Shown here piece by piece: positions 17,179-26,309 of a stretch of 64,000 nucleotides of DNA. The stretch is from CAVXFL01 sp963761015 (GTDB taxonomy: Bacteria; Pseudomonadota; Alphaproteobacteria; Acetobacterales; Acetobacteraceae): the NCBI GenBank assembly GCA_963761015.1, contig CAVXFL010000009.1, positions 682,001-746,000 of the forward strand, written 5' to 3'. The first letter of the stretch is position 1. The number at the start of each line of letters is the position of its first letter. Position numbers and translations under genes: made by a program. Under the pieces are notes generated by a model. It worked only from the letters and a program-made list of their open reading frames with translations. It did not search any database and was not told the DNA's origin.

Positions 17179-18609
17179 TTACAAGCCGATGAGAATGTGA
17201 TTGAGCGGGACGGCGCCCTGGCCGTCGAAGGTGATCTTCGTCCCGTCCGCCAAGGTCAGCACGTTGCCCGACGCCGAGGCGCCCGCAGGCAGACCGCCCG
17301 CGATCGTCGCCGCGCCGTAGCCGTTCAGATGCAGCGAGTCGCTGCCGTTCCAGCCCGAGATGGTTTCGCTGCCACCGCCGGCAAAGGTCTTGTCGACCTC
17401 GAACACGTTCGCGCCGGTGCCGCCCACCAGGGTATTGGCACCGGGCCCGGCGATCAGCGTGTTGTTGCCGGAACCGGCGACGATGCTGTCCGCGCTGCCG
17501 GCGTCCGGCCCCGCGAAGTAGATGTTGTTGCCCGTCGCCCCGGCGCCGTTGAGGGTCACACTTCCGGGCCCCGCGACCATCACGTTGCCGTCGCCCGGAC
17601 TGAACAGGGTGATGTTGTCCCCATCCATGCCAAACATGACGGCCGCGTGCGACCCCGGTCCGGCGACCACGGTCTGGCTTTCGGCCGCGCCGATCATCAA
17701 GAAGTTGCCCGGGCCCACGAAGTACAGACCGTCGCTGCCCGGCGCGCCCCAGATGGTGGAGTCGCCCGAGCCCGCCATCACCGTATCGGCCGTGTTCGGG
17801 CCGCTGACGAACATCAGCGGGCCGGAATTGCCGAAATACAACCCGCCACTCGCCGCGGCGAACACGGTGTCGTTGCCGCCGCCAGCGACGAACGTGTCGT
17901 TGCCACCCATGTTGATGTAGGTGGACGTGCCGGTATTCCCGTAGAAAATCGATCCGGCGGTGAACGTCGCCACCAGGTTGTTGCCGCCGGGCCCCCCGAC
18001 GATCGTGTCCTGCCCCCAGGACTGGACGACGTCGTTGCCGGACCCGAGGAACAGCAGGTTGGCGCCGGTGGTGCCGGCATTGCCGTCGTCGATGAAGAAG
18101 TTGCCCGAGGTCGCGTAGACGGTGTTGTCGCCGCCATCGAACAGAACCGTCCAGTCGCCTTCCCCGGTCGGGTTCGCGGCGACGAGGTTGCCGCCCTGAC
18201 CTGAAATGACCGTTCCAGACCCGCCGTTGGTGAAGAAATGCATATCGCCGCCGGCGATGACGGTGTCGTTACCTTGGTTGGGAGCGTTGACGATCTCGGA
18301 GACCTGATTGGTGTAGGCGTCGATGATCGCGCGAACGCCAGCGGGGACAGTGCCTTCCGTGGTCCCGGAATTTTGGATACCGCCGCTGTCCCCGATCGTG
18401 AACTCGTTAAGGGTGGTTGGATTTGTGCCAGGCGTCGGCGTCTCGCCGTCGTTCTGGACCTGCAGCGTCTGGCCGGCCGCAGCAGCGTAGATCTGCGAAA
18501 GCAGCTGGATCGCGATGTTGGCATTCTGCTGCGTCTGGTACTGCAAATTGATCGTGGAATAGACGCCAGCGTTCTTTTGGACTCCGGGCACCGTCACCGT
18601 GATCGTCAT
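17179..18609 (-). CDS. Glycine-rich RTX-like (haemolysin-type repeat) secreted protein
   Basis: The product is 476 residues from the ATG at 18609 (MTITVTVPG), with no N-terminal signal peptide. After an N-terminal region with coiled potential (QYQTQQNANIAIQLLSQI) the rest is built of repeated glycine/asparagine-rich units such as GSGNDVV, GGNDTF, GSGNNTLIAGPGANTLVGG. These resemble RTX calcium-binding nonapeptides (GGxGxDxLx), but many units are degenerate (Asp replaced by Asn, Ser or Pro). The hydrophobic C-terminal region may be a type I secretion signal. No type I transporter gene is in the window. It is probably an extracellular beta-roll protein of unknown role. Confidence 0.7.
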   Translation of the reverse strand: MTITVTVPGVQKNAGVYSTINLQYQTQQNANIAIQLLSQIYAAAAGQTLQVQNDGETPTPGTNPTTLNEFTIGDSGGIQNSGTTEGTVPAGVRAIIDAYTNQVSEIVNAPNQGNDTVIAGGDMHFFTNGGSGTVISGQGGNLVAANPTGEGDWTVLFDGGDNTVYATSGNFFIDDGNAGTTGANLLFLGSGNDVVQSWGQDTIVGGPGGNNLVATFTAGSIFYGNTGTSTYINMGGNDTFVAGGGNDTVFAAASGGLYFGNSGPLMFVSGPNTADTVMAGSGDSTIWGAPGSDGLYFVGPGNFLMIGAAESQTVVAGPGSHAAVMFGMDGDNITLFSPGDGNVMVAGPGSVTLNGAGATGNNIYFAGPDAGSADSIVAGSGNNTLIAGPGANTLVGGTGANVFEVDKTFAGGGSETISGWNGSDSLHLNGYGAATIAGGLPAGASASGNVLTLADGTKITFDGQGAVPLNHILIGL

Positions 18610-19319
18610 TGGTCGAGGTCCTTCCGCTTCCCAAGCCTTTGTTAACCTCAGCCTGAGATTTGGGCAAGCGTTTCCGTTCCGACAGCGAACGGTGAACTCC
18701 TGAACTTTGCTTGAGTGCGTTGATTTTGCATCAGGGTCTCGAAAAAGAGGCGAAGACATTAAAAATAGAAATCGAGCTAAACCGCCGATTGTCTGTGCCA
18801 GATGGAAGACAATGTTGGAGAAGCTCAAGGTGGTGGAATGTAAAGACGAGGGTTAACCATCGCCAGGCGCAAATGCATTTCGGAAAATCGATTAAGAATT
18901 CCGATCGCCGGTCCCGGATTTATTTCCTTCGGTGAATTGTAGACTAGATTTCAACCGGCGCGGGATTGGACGTCGTTTCGCCTCCCCCATTCAAAATTTT
19001 TTTACTGATCCTCGCCACCAGCGGTTGCGATACCGGCAATGGTGTGCAAAAAAATCAGGCTGCGAATTCGGTACGTTTGCCACACTGGCCGTGGGCCGAC
19101 CTTCGGCATCGAATCGTATGCCGGGCCTGCGCACCACGCAGCGGCGCTCGCGCGAGCGCGGTTGCACGGCCGGCGCCCACATGTCGCAACCGGTTTATGC
19201 CGTCTCCCGAATCCCGCGCGGGCTTTGCCGGCGCCAACCGCCTGTGCGCGCCCGCCCCGAACGCGGATGCGCCCGGGGCGTCGATCGCTCGGCCTAGCCG
19301 GCGGCGATTTGGCCGCGAG
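18610..19319. other. Gene-free stretch, 5' region of the RTX-like gene
   Basis: No convincing gene is seen in these 710 bp. The part from about 18690 to 19050 is clearly richer in A and T than the rest of the window, with no protein-like reading frame. It probably carries the promoter of the RTX-like gene (minus strand). Short open frames here have no recognisable domain, codon bias or Shine-Dalgarno. Confidence 0.5.
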
Positions 19320-19646
19320 CTATCGCACCGACGAGAAGGCCGTCGGCTCCAGGATCGTGTTCTGTACTGAGGCGACGATCGCGCCGTCCCGCTCCGTCTC
19401 GGCGCGCTTGGCCACCCACTCCGGGTCCTTCAGGAACGTGTTCCACTTGGATTCGCGATCGGCCAGCGACTCCCACGCCAGCAGGTAGAACAGATCCTGG
19501 TTCGATTCGCCGATCGCCACCGTCCAGAAGCCGGCCTGCTTGATGCCGTGCTTCTCCCACAGCTTCAGCGTAATGGTCTGGAACCGGTTCAGGAGCGCCG
19601 GCAGGCGCCCGGGAACGCAGTGGTAAACACGCAGCTCGTAAATCAT
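19320..19646 (-). CDS. NIPSNAP family protein
   Basis: The product is 108 residues and begins MIYELRVYHCVPGRLPALL, continuing through LWEKHGIKQAGFWTVAIG and FYLLAWESLADRESKWNTFLKDPEW. This is a typical NIPSNAP ferredoxin-like (dimeric alpha/beta barrel) domain over the whole length. Bacterial members are often near catabolic genes, but their function is unknown. The ATG at 19646 is chosen because the family N-terminus starts there. It is divergent from the aminotransferase/amidase/CoA-transferase gene set. Confidence 0.9.
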   Translation of the reverse strand: MIYELRVYHCVPGRLPALLNRFQTITLKLWEKHGIKQAGFWTVAIGESNQDLFYLLAWESLADRESKWNTFLKDPEWVAKRAETERDGAIVASVQNTILEPTAFSSVR

Positions 19647-19880
19647 TTGGTCCTCCCTGGGTTGTAACGGCGTGCTTCGGCCTCGCGGCCGCGCGCATTG
19701 GCGTGCCAGCATCCTCCGCCGGGCCTGATCCGACAAGCCGAATGCAGCCCAGGCTCGACAAGTGGGGGCGAGACATGGCGGGAAAACCGCGCCAATATGA
19801 CTCGAGCATCGCCCCGTCCGGTCCGCGTGCCGGCAGGCCACCAGCCGCCCGCAGGGGCCTACACCAGGAGGAGCAGTTCG

Positions 19881-20987
19881 ATGCCCCCGATCGCCGTCAC
19901 CCGGACCACCCGGCCCAAGCAACCGCCCGCCGACGAAAGCTTGCGCTTCGGCAACGTGTTTTCCGACCACATGTTCATGATGGACTACCACGAGGGCCGC
20001 GGCTGGCACGATCCGCGCATCATCCCGTATCAGCCGTTCAGCATGGACCCGGCGACCTGCGTCCTGCATTACGGCCAGGCGGTGTTCGACGGGTTGAAGG
20101 CGTTTCGCGGCACCGACCGGACGATCCGGCTGTTTCGCGCCACCGACCACGCGGCGCGGCTGAACCGCTCTGGCGCGCGACTCTGCATACCGCCGCTCGA
20201 CCCCGACCTCGCGCTCGAATCCGTCCGCGCCCTGATCGACATCGACCAGAACTGGGTGCCGTCCAAGCCGGGCACCTCGCTTTATATCAGGCCGACGATC
20301 ATCGCCACCGAGGCGTTCCTCGGGGTGCATCCGTCCTCGAGCTACACCTATTTCGTCATCACCTGCCCGGTCGGCGCCTACTATGCCGAGGGCATGAACC
20401 CGGTGCGCATCCTCGCCACCGATAAATACGTGCGCGCCGTCCCAGGCGGGACCGGGGCGGCCAAGGCTGCCGGCAATTACGCCGCGAGCCTCGCCGCCGC
20501 CGAGGAAGCGCAGAAGCAGGGCTACACGCAGGTCCTGTATCTGGACGGCGTGCAGCACCGCTATCTGGACGAAGTCGGCACCATGAACATCATGCTGAAG
20601 ATCGGCGACGAGGTGCTGACGCCGCCGCTCACGGGTTCGATCCTGGCCGGCGTCACCCGCGATTCCGTGCTGACCCTGCTGCGCGACTGGGGCGTGAAGA
20701 TTGCCGAGCGGCCGATCGCCATCGACGAGGTGCTGCAGGCAGCCGAGCAGGGGCGGCTCGCCGAGATGTGGGGCACCGGCACCGCCGCCGTGATCTCGCC
20801 GGTCGGCGAACTGGGCTACCAGGGCCGGCAGATCACCATCAATGGCGGGCGGACCGGCCCGCTGACGCAGCGGCTATACGATACGATCGTTTCCATCCAG
20901 TACGGCCGGGCACCGGACCCGCATGGCTGGACCCAGGTGGTGGTCCCCCGGCCCCCGGATCAGGTCCGGGGCCAGGCGGCGGCCTGA
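19881..20987 (+). CDS. ilvE: Branched-chain amino acid aminotransferase (class IV)
   Basis: PLP enzyme that exchanges the amino group between branched-chain amino acids and 2-oxoglutarate. The 368-residue protein has the class IV fold signatures: YGQAVFDGLKAFR near the N-terminus, SLYIRPTIIATEAFLG, the PLP-lysine region GGTGAAKAAGNYAAS, and YLDEVGTMNIM with GSILAGVTRDSV. The ATG at 19881 has a strong AGGAGGAG Shine-Dalgarno. The amidase gene begins 5 bp after the stop, followed by enoyl-CoA hydratase and CoA-transferase, so this enzyme may work in a catabolic operon and not in biosynthesis. Confidence 0.88.
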   Translation: MPPIAVTRTTRPKQPPADESLRFGNVFSDHMFMMDYHEGRGWHDPRIIPYQPFSMDPATCVLHYGQAVFDGLKAFRGTDRTIRLFRATDHAARLNRSGARLCIPPLDPDLALESVRALIDIDQNWVPSKPGTSLYIRPTIIATEAFLGVHPSSSYTYFVITCPVGAYYAEGMNPVRILATDKYVRAVPGGTGAAKAAGNYAASLAAAEEAQKQGYTQVLYLDGVQHRYLDEVGTMNIMLKIGDEVLTPPLTGSILAGVTRDSVLTLLRDWGVKIAERPIAIDEVLQAAEQGRLAEMWGTGTAAVISPVGELGYQGRQITINGGRTGPLTQRLYDTIVSIQYGRAPDPHGWTQVVVPRPPDQVRGQAAA

Positions 20988-20992
20988 CCGCG

Positions 20993-22418
20993 ATGGACAG
21001 CGAGACGCTTGGTTACCTGCCGGCCACCGACCTCGCGCGTCTGGTCCGCGACAAGCAGGTCTCGGCCACCGAGATGATCGCATCGCTCCTGGGGCGGATC
21101 GAAGCGCTGGAGCCCCGGGTCAATGCCTTTGCCACGCTGACCGGCGAACAGGCGCTGCGCGCGGCCGATGCGGCGGATCGGCGGCTGGCCTCGGGCGAAC
21201 CGGTCGGCCCGTTGCACGGCGTTCCCGTCACGATCAAGGATTCGACTCAGACCAAGGGTGTTCCGACCGAATACGGCTCGCATTTGCGCAAGGGCTTCGT
21301 TCCGGCCGAGGACGCGCCGCTGGTTACGCGGCTGACGCAGGCGGGGGCGATCGTGCTCGGCAAGACCACGACGTCCGAGTTCGGCTGGACGGCGGTCAGT
21401 CACAGCCCGCTCACCGGCATCACGCATAACCCTTGGCGCTACGGCTACAGCGCCGGGGCTTCCTCGGCCGGGGCGGGTGCCGCGGCGGCGGCCGGATTCG
21501 GCCCGCTGCACCAGGGCAGCGACGGCGCGGGCTCGATCCGGCTGCCGTCGCATTTCTGCGGCGTGTTTGGCCTGAAGCCGACTTACGGCCGGGTGCCCAA
21601 CTGGCCGCTCTCCAACACCGACTACACCTCGCACAACGGGCCGATGGCCCGCACCGTGGCGGACGCCGCGCTGATGCTGCGGGTCATGGCCGGGCCGCAC
21701 CCGTGGGACCATTCGAGCGCGGAGGCCACGCCGCCGGATTATCCCGCCCTGCTGGACACCAGCCTGCGCGGCAAACGCATCGCCTTCAGTCCCGATCTCG
21801 GCCATGCGCGGGTCGATCCGGAGATCGCCGCGTTGGTGCGCCGCGCCGCCGACGTGTTCGCGACCGATCTCGGCGCGACGGTGGACGAGGTCACGCCGCG
21901 GATGGGGGCGGGACGGGCCGGAGCTGGTCCGCTTCTTCTGGCCCGCCCATGTGTCCGTTCACGCACCCGCGCTGGCGGAGTGGCGGGATCGCATGGACCC
22001 GGGCCTGGTCGCCTGCATCCTCGCCGGCAAGGATCACACCGTCGTCGACTACCAGCGGATGCGCGAGCGCAAATACGCGTACTGCACTGCCGTGCACCGC
22101 TGGATGGAGGATTGGGATTTCCTGCTGACGCCGACGGCCTCGGTGGCGGCGTTTCCGGCCGAGCGCCTGCAGCCGGAGCACTGGCCGCGGCACGAATGGG
22201 ACTGGGTGTCCTGGGCCGAGTTCTCCTACCCGTTCAACCTGTCCGGCAATCCCGCCGCCTCCGTGCCTTGCGGCTTCACCGCGGAGGGGTTGCCGGTCGG
22301 GCTGCAGATCGTCGGGCGCCGGTTCGACGATCTGGGCGTGCTGCGGGCGTCGGCGGCGTTCGAGAAGGCGCGCCCCTGGGCGCATCGCCGCCCGCCGCTC
22401 GCGGCCGGAGCGCAATGA
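20993..22418 (+). pseudogene. Amidase (amidase signature family), frame interrupted once
   Basis: Amidase-signature hydrolases cleave amides using a Ser-cisSer-Lys triad. The N-terminal part shows the catalytic Lys region GVPVTIKDSTQTKG and the nucleophile segment SAGASSAGAGAAAAAGFG followed by GSDGAGSIRLPSHFCGVFGLKPTYG. Near 21909 one extra base in a G-rich run shifts the frame; the C-terminal half (DGPELVRFFWPAHVS to the TGA at 22416-22418) lies in another frame. Correcting it gives about 474 residues, the usual length. Its stop overlaps the start of the enoyl-CoA hydratase gene (ATGATGA). Sequencing error or a real mutation are both possible. Confidence 0.8.
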
Positions 22419-23203
22419 TGAGCGGGACCGACGATCTTCTTTACGACGTCCGGGAGGCGATCGCCCACGTCACCTTCAATCGCCCGGCGGCGCGCAACGC
22501 CCTGACCTTCGCCATGTACGAACGGCTGGCCGAGATCTGCCGGGAGATCGACGCCGACGTCCGCATCAAGGGTCTGATTTTGACCGGGGCAGGGGAGACC
22601 GCCTTCGCCGCCGGGACCGACATCTCCGAGTTCCGCGCCTTCGCCACGCCGCAGGACGCCATCGATTACGAGGCGCGCATCGAGCGGGTGCTCGACGCGC
22701 TCGAACGCTGCCGCGTGCCGACCATCGCCGCCATCGCCGGCGCCTGCACCGGCGGGGGCGCGGCGATCGCCGCGGTGTGCGACCTCCGGTTCGCGGCGCC
22801 CAACGTGCGCATCGGGTTTCCGATCGCCCGCACGCTCGGCAACTGTTTGTCCATGGCGAATTACGGCCGCCTTTCGGCGCTGATCGGCCCGGCGCGGGTG
22901 AAGGACATCATCTTCCGCGCGCGCTTGGTGGAGGCGGAGGAGGCGTTGGCGATCGGGCTCGTGAGCGAAGTCATGGTTGATTACGGCGGGCTGTTGCCCC
23001 ATGCCGAGGCGACGGCGATCCGGCTCGCTTCGTTCGCGCCACTGACCTTGCAGGCCACCAAGGAGGCGCTACGCCGGCTGCGGCCGACGGTCGATCCCGA
23101 GACGGAACGCGACCTGATCCTGATGTGCTACATGAGCCGCGATTTCCGCGAAGGCATGGACGCGTTCCTGAACAAGCGCACGCCGGAATGGCGTGGCGAA
23201 TAG
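22415..23203 (+). CDS. Enoyl-CoA hydratase/isomerase family protein
   Basis: The 262-residue crotonase-fold protein probably hydrates or isomerises an enoyl-CoA. It has the N-terminal VTFNRPAARNALTFAMYE segment, the oxyanion-hole region AFAAGTDISEF, and the second oxyanion strand AAIAGACTGGGAAIAAVCDLRFAA. The usual catalytic glutamates are not clearly in place, so the exact reaction is uncertain. The start ATG at 22415 overlaps the amidase stop; an ATG at 22418 is possible. It is followed after 16 bp by the CoA-transferase gene. Confidence 0.85.
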   Translation: MMSGTDDLLYDVREAIAHVTFNRPAARNALTFAMYERLAEICREIDADVRIKGLILTGAGETAFAAGTDISEFRAFATPQDAIDYEARIERVLDALERCRVPTIAAIAGACTGGGAAIAAVCDLRFAAPNVRIGFPIARTLGNCLSMANYGRLSALIGPARVKDIIFRARLVEAEEALAIGLVSEVMVDYGGLLPHAEATAIRLASFAPLTLQATKEALRRLRPTVDPETERDLILMCYMSRDFREGMDAFLNKRTPEWRGE

Positions 23204-23219
23204 CTGGAGGGTCACGCGC

Positions 23220-24392
23220 ATGAGCCGATTGCCGCTCGCCCGGTTCAAGGTCATCGACCTCACCCGCGTGCGCGCCGGGCCGACCGCGGTGCGCCAGCTT
23301 GCCGATTGGGGCGCCGACGTCATCAAGGTCGAGGCGCCCGCCGGCGATGCCGGGCTCGGCGGCGCGCGGCTGGGGCCGGATTTCCAGAACCTGCACCGCA
23401 ACAAGCGCAGCATCACGCTCGATCTGAAGAAGCCCGAGGGGCTGGAGATCATGCAGCGGCTGGTGCGCGACGCCGACGTGGTGGTGGAGAATTACCGCCC
23501 GGACGTGAAGTTCCGCCTCGGCGTCGACTATGAATTGCTGCGCGCCATTAACCCGCGGCTGATCTACGCCAGCGTGTCGGGCTTCGGGCAGGACGGGCCG
23601 TACCGCGACCGGCCCGGCTTCGATCAGATCGCCCAGGGGATGGGCGGGCTGATGTCCATCACCGGCCTGCCAGGCCAGGGGCCGGTGCGCGTCGGCATTC
23701 CCGTGGCCGACCTGACCGCCGGCATCTTCGCCGCCATGGGCATCCTGATCGCTCTCCTGGAGCGCGAGGAATCCGGGGAAGGCCAGTGGGTGCAATCCTC
23801 GCTGCTGGCGGCGCAGATCGCCATGCTGGATTTCCAGGCGGCGCGCTGGCTGATCGCCAAGGAGGTGCCCGGCCAGGCCGGCAACAATCACCCGACCAGC
23901 ATCCCCACCGGCGTGTTCAAGACCGCCGACGGCCACATCAACATCGCCGCCGCGGGCAACGAGATTTACCGGCGGCTGTGCAAGGCGCTGGATGCCGGGC
24001 ATCTGGCGACCGACCCGGACTACATGACCGACAAGGGGCGTTCGGACAACCGCGACCGGCTGAACGCCGCCATCGAAGCGATCACCATAGGCCGGCCCTC
24101 CGCCGAATGGATCGAGCGCCTCAACGCCGCGGGCGTGCCTTCCGGCCCGATCTACCGCATGGACGAAGTGTTCGCCGATCCGCAGGTGAAGCACATCGGC
24201 ATCGCGACGCCGGTGGACCATCCCAAGCTCGGCCCGGTCGCGCTCGTCGGGCAGGCGGTTACCCTCACGCGCACGCCCTGGGCGCTGCGCTCGCCGACAC
24301 CCGAGGCCGGTGAACACACGGATTCCGTGCTGCGCGACCTGGGCTACAGCGACGCCGATATCGCGGGACTGCGCGAGCGCAAGGTGGTGTAG
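23220..24392 (+). CDS. Class III CoA-transferase (CaiB/BaiF/formyl-CoA transferase family)
   Basis: Family III enzymes move CoA between carboxylic acids through an aspartyl-CoA intermediate. The 390-residue protein has the N-terminal RFKVIDLTRVRAGPTAVRQLADWGADVIKVE signature (shown in part), the segment NKRSITLDLKKPEG, and the region SVSGFGQDGPYRDRPGFDQI. A GGAGG Shine-Dalgarno precedes the ATG at 23220. It ends the operon of aminotransferase, amidase and enoyl-CoA hydratase. The likely substrate is an organic acid made by those steps, but it cannot be named. It is convergent with hrcA. Confidence 0.9.
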   Translation: MSRLPLARFKVIDLTRVRAGPTAVRQLADWGADVIKVEAPAGDAGLGGARLGPDFQNLHRNKRSITLDLKKPEGLEIMQRLVRDADVVVENYRPDVKFRLGVDYELLRAINPRLIYASVSGFGQDGPYRDRPGFDQIAQGMGGLMSITGLPGQGPVRVGIPVADLTAGIFAAMGILIALLEREESGEGQWVQSSLLAAQIAMLDFQAARWLIAKEVPGQAGNNHPTSIPTGVFKTADGHINIAAAGNEIYRRLCKALDAGHLATDPDYMTDKGRSDNRDRLNAAIEAITIGRPSAEWIERLNAAGVPSGPIYRMDEVFADPQVKHIGIATPVDHPKLGPVALVGQAVTLTRTPWALRSPTPEAGEHTDSVLRDLGYSDADIAGLRERKVV

Positions 24393-24430
24393 CGCCGCCG
24401 TGGCAAACGCGGTCGCCCGGTACCGGTCCG

Positions 24431-25525
24431 CTATCCCAACAACCGTCCGATGACGCGGGCGGTGTAGTCGACCACGGGGATGATCCGGCCGTAATTGATG
24501 CGCGTCGGGCCGATGACGCCGATCGCGCCGACGATCCGGTCGTCGGCGGTGCGCGCCGGCGCCACCACCATGGCCAGTCCGGCGGCGCCGAAAACGCCGC
24601 TCTCGGCGCCGATGAAAATGCTCACGCCATCGGAGTTCTCCGCCAGTTCCAACAGGTGCAGAATTGTCTCCTGCCGCTCCAGCCGTTCGAATATCGTCTG
24701 AATTGACGCGAGCCGCTCGATCTGCGTCACGTCGGATAACAACCGGCCCTGACCGCGCAGGATCAGCGACGCGCCGCGGCCTTCGCCCGTCCAGGTCGCC
24801 AGCCCGGCCTCCACGACCTGCGCCGACAACCCGTCGAGTTCGGTCCGATTCGCCGCGATCTCCTCGGCCACGACGCTATAGAGTTCGCTCAGCGAGCGGC
24901 CGGACAGACGCGCGTTCAGGTAGTTGCCGGCCTGCTCCAGCGCGGACGGCGGCAGGCCAGCCGGAATCTCGATGACCCGGTTCTCCACCTGCCCGTCGGC
25001 GTTGACCAGGATCACCAGCGCGCGGCCGGTGCCGAGGGGGACGAACTCGATGTGGCGGATCGCGCCCTCGGATTTCGGCGCCAGCACCAGCCCGGCGGCG
25101 GCCGACAGGCCGGACAGCATGCCGCTGGCCTCGGCCAGAATGTCCTCCAGGCTGCGGCCGCGCGCGTTGAGGGTGCTGGTGATTGCCTCCCGATCCTCGT
25201 CCGAAAGTTCGCCGAATTGCAGCAGCCCGTCGACGAACAGGCGCAAGCCCCGCTCGGTCGGCAGCCGCCCGGCGGAGTGGTGCGGCGCGAACAGCAGGCC
25301 GGCCTCGGTCAGATCGGCCATCACGTTGCGGATCGTGGCCGGCGACAGCGAGATCGGCAGCAGGCGCGACAGCGTGCGGCTGCCCACCGGCTCGCCGGTC
25401 TCCACATACTGCTCGACGATCTCGCGCAGCACCGAGGCGGAGCGTGCGTCCAGCCCTGGCGCTGCCACCGGGGGACGGCCGTTCAGGCGTGGCGTTGCGG
25501 CTGGGGTGATTGTCTGATCCATCAT
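24431..25525 (-). CDS. hrcA: Heat-inducible transcription repressor HrcA
   Basis: HrcA represses groESL and related chaperone genes by binding CIRCE operators. The 364-residue protein has the N-terminal winged helix (LDARSASVLREIVEQYVETGEPVGS, then SLSPATIRNVMADLTEAGLL), an inserted domain and the C-terminal HrcA core ending PTRINYGRIIPVVDYTARVIG. The start is the paired ATGATG at 25525/25522; longer in-frame extensions overlap rph and are rejected. It is divergent from rph with a 64-bp intergenic region, the usual arrangement in alphaproteobacteria. No CIRCE sequence is visible in this interval. Confidence 0.95.
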   Translation of the reverse strand: MMDQTITPAATPRLNGRPPVAAPGLDARSASVLREIVEQYVETGEPVGSRTLSRLLPISLSPATIRNVMADLTEAGLLFAPHHSAGRLPTERGLRLFVDGLLQFGELSDEDREAITSTLNARGRSLEDILAEASGMLSGLSAAAGLVLAPKSEGAIRHIEFVPLGTGRALVILVNADGQVENRVIEIPAGLPPSALEQAGNYLNARLSGRSLSELYSVVAEEIAANRTELDGLSAQVVEAGLATWTGEGRGASLILRGQGRLLSDVTQIERLASIQTIFERLERQETILHLLELAENSDGVSIFIGAESGVFGAAGLAMVVAPARTADDRIVGAIGVIGPTRINYGRIIPVVDYTARVIGRLLG

Positions 25526-25589
25526 GTAAAAACCTTCGCCGCCAATATCGTTGTTTTTCCTGGCGGCGCCAACGGGAGGGGAGAAAAGC

Positions 25590-26309
25590 ATGCGTCCATC
25601 CGGCCGACCGCCGACGGCGCTGCGCGATATCGCGATCACGCCCGGCTTCGCCCGGCACGCCGAGGGCTCGTGCCTGATCCGCATGGGCGCGACCGAGGTG
25701 CTGTGCGCGGCGAGCGTGGAGGGGCGGGTGCCGCCGTTCCTGCGCGGCTCCGGCAAGGGCTGGGTGACGGCGGAATACGGCATGCTGCCGCGCGCCACGC
25801 ACACGCGCGGCGACCGCGAGGCAGCACGCGGACGGCAGTCTGGTCGCACGCAGGAGATCCAGCGGCTGATCGGGCGCAGCCTGCGCGCGGTGGTGGATCG
25901 CGCGGCGCTCGGCGAGATGACGGTCACGCTCGACTGCGACGTGCTGAACGCGGACGGCGGCACGCGTTGCGCCGCGATCACCGGCGCCTGGGTTGCGCTG
26001 GCGCTGGCGCTGCGCCATTTGCAGCACATGAGCGTGCTGGCGCGCTCGCCGCTGCTCGGGCAGGTGGCGGCGGTCTCCTGCGGGCTGGTCGGCGGCGAGG
26101 CGGTGCTCGACCTCGATTACGCCGAGGATTCCACGGCCGACGCCGACGCGAATTTCGTGCTGACCGAAGCGGGCGGCATCGTGGAGGTGCAGGGCACCGC
26201 CGAGCGGGCGCCGTTCAGCGAGGACGCGTTCGCCGCGATGATGGCGCTGGCTCGGGCCGGGGTGGCCGAGCTGTTCGCCCATCAGCGGCGGGCGGCCGAG
26301 GGCGGCTGA
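25590..26309 (+). CDS. rph: Ribonuclease PH
   Basis: Phosphorolytic 3'-5' exoribonuclease that trims tRNA 3' ends. The 239-residue protein has the family start RPSGRPPTALRDIAITPGFARHAEGS, the core AEYGMLPRATHTRGDREAARGR (phosphate-binding Arg residues), and DCDVLNADGGTRCAAITGAWVAL. A GAGGGGAGA Shine-Dalgarno lies just upstream of the ATG at 25590. Its TGA overlaps the rdgB start (TGATG), so the two are translationally coupled. Confidence 0.95.
   Translation: MRPSGRPPTALRDIAITPGFARHAEGSCLIRMGATEVLCAASVEGRVPPFLRGSGKGWVTAEYGMLPRATHTRGDREAARGRQSGRTQEIQRLIGRSLRAVVDRAALGEMTVTLDCDVLNADGGTRCAAITGAWVALALALRHLQHMSVLARSPLLGQVAAVSCGLVGGEAVLDLDYAEDSTADADANFVLTEAGGIVEVQGTAERAPFSEDAFAAMMALARAGVAELFAHQRRAAEGG

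Noticed and set aside
18932..19488. Overlapping open frames in the 0.7 kb gap, one starting with a hydrophobic lipobox-like stretch
   Set aside because: They overlap each other in three frames, start at TTG or have no Shine-Dalgarno, and show no recognisable domain. The lipobox-like string is probably chance.
25526..25589. CIRCE operator between hrcA and rph
   Set aside because: No TTAGCACTC-N9-GAGTGCTAA or near match is present in the 64 bp.
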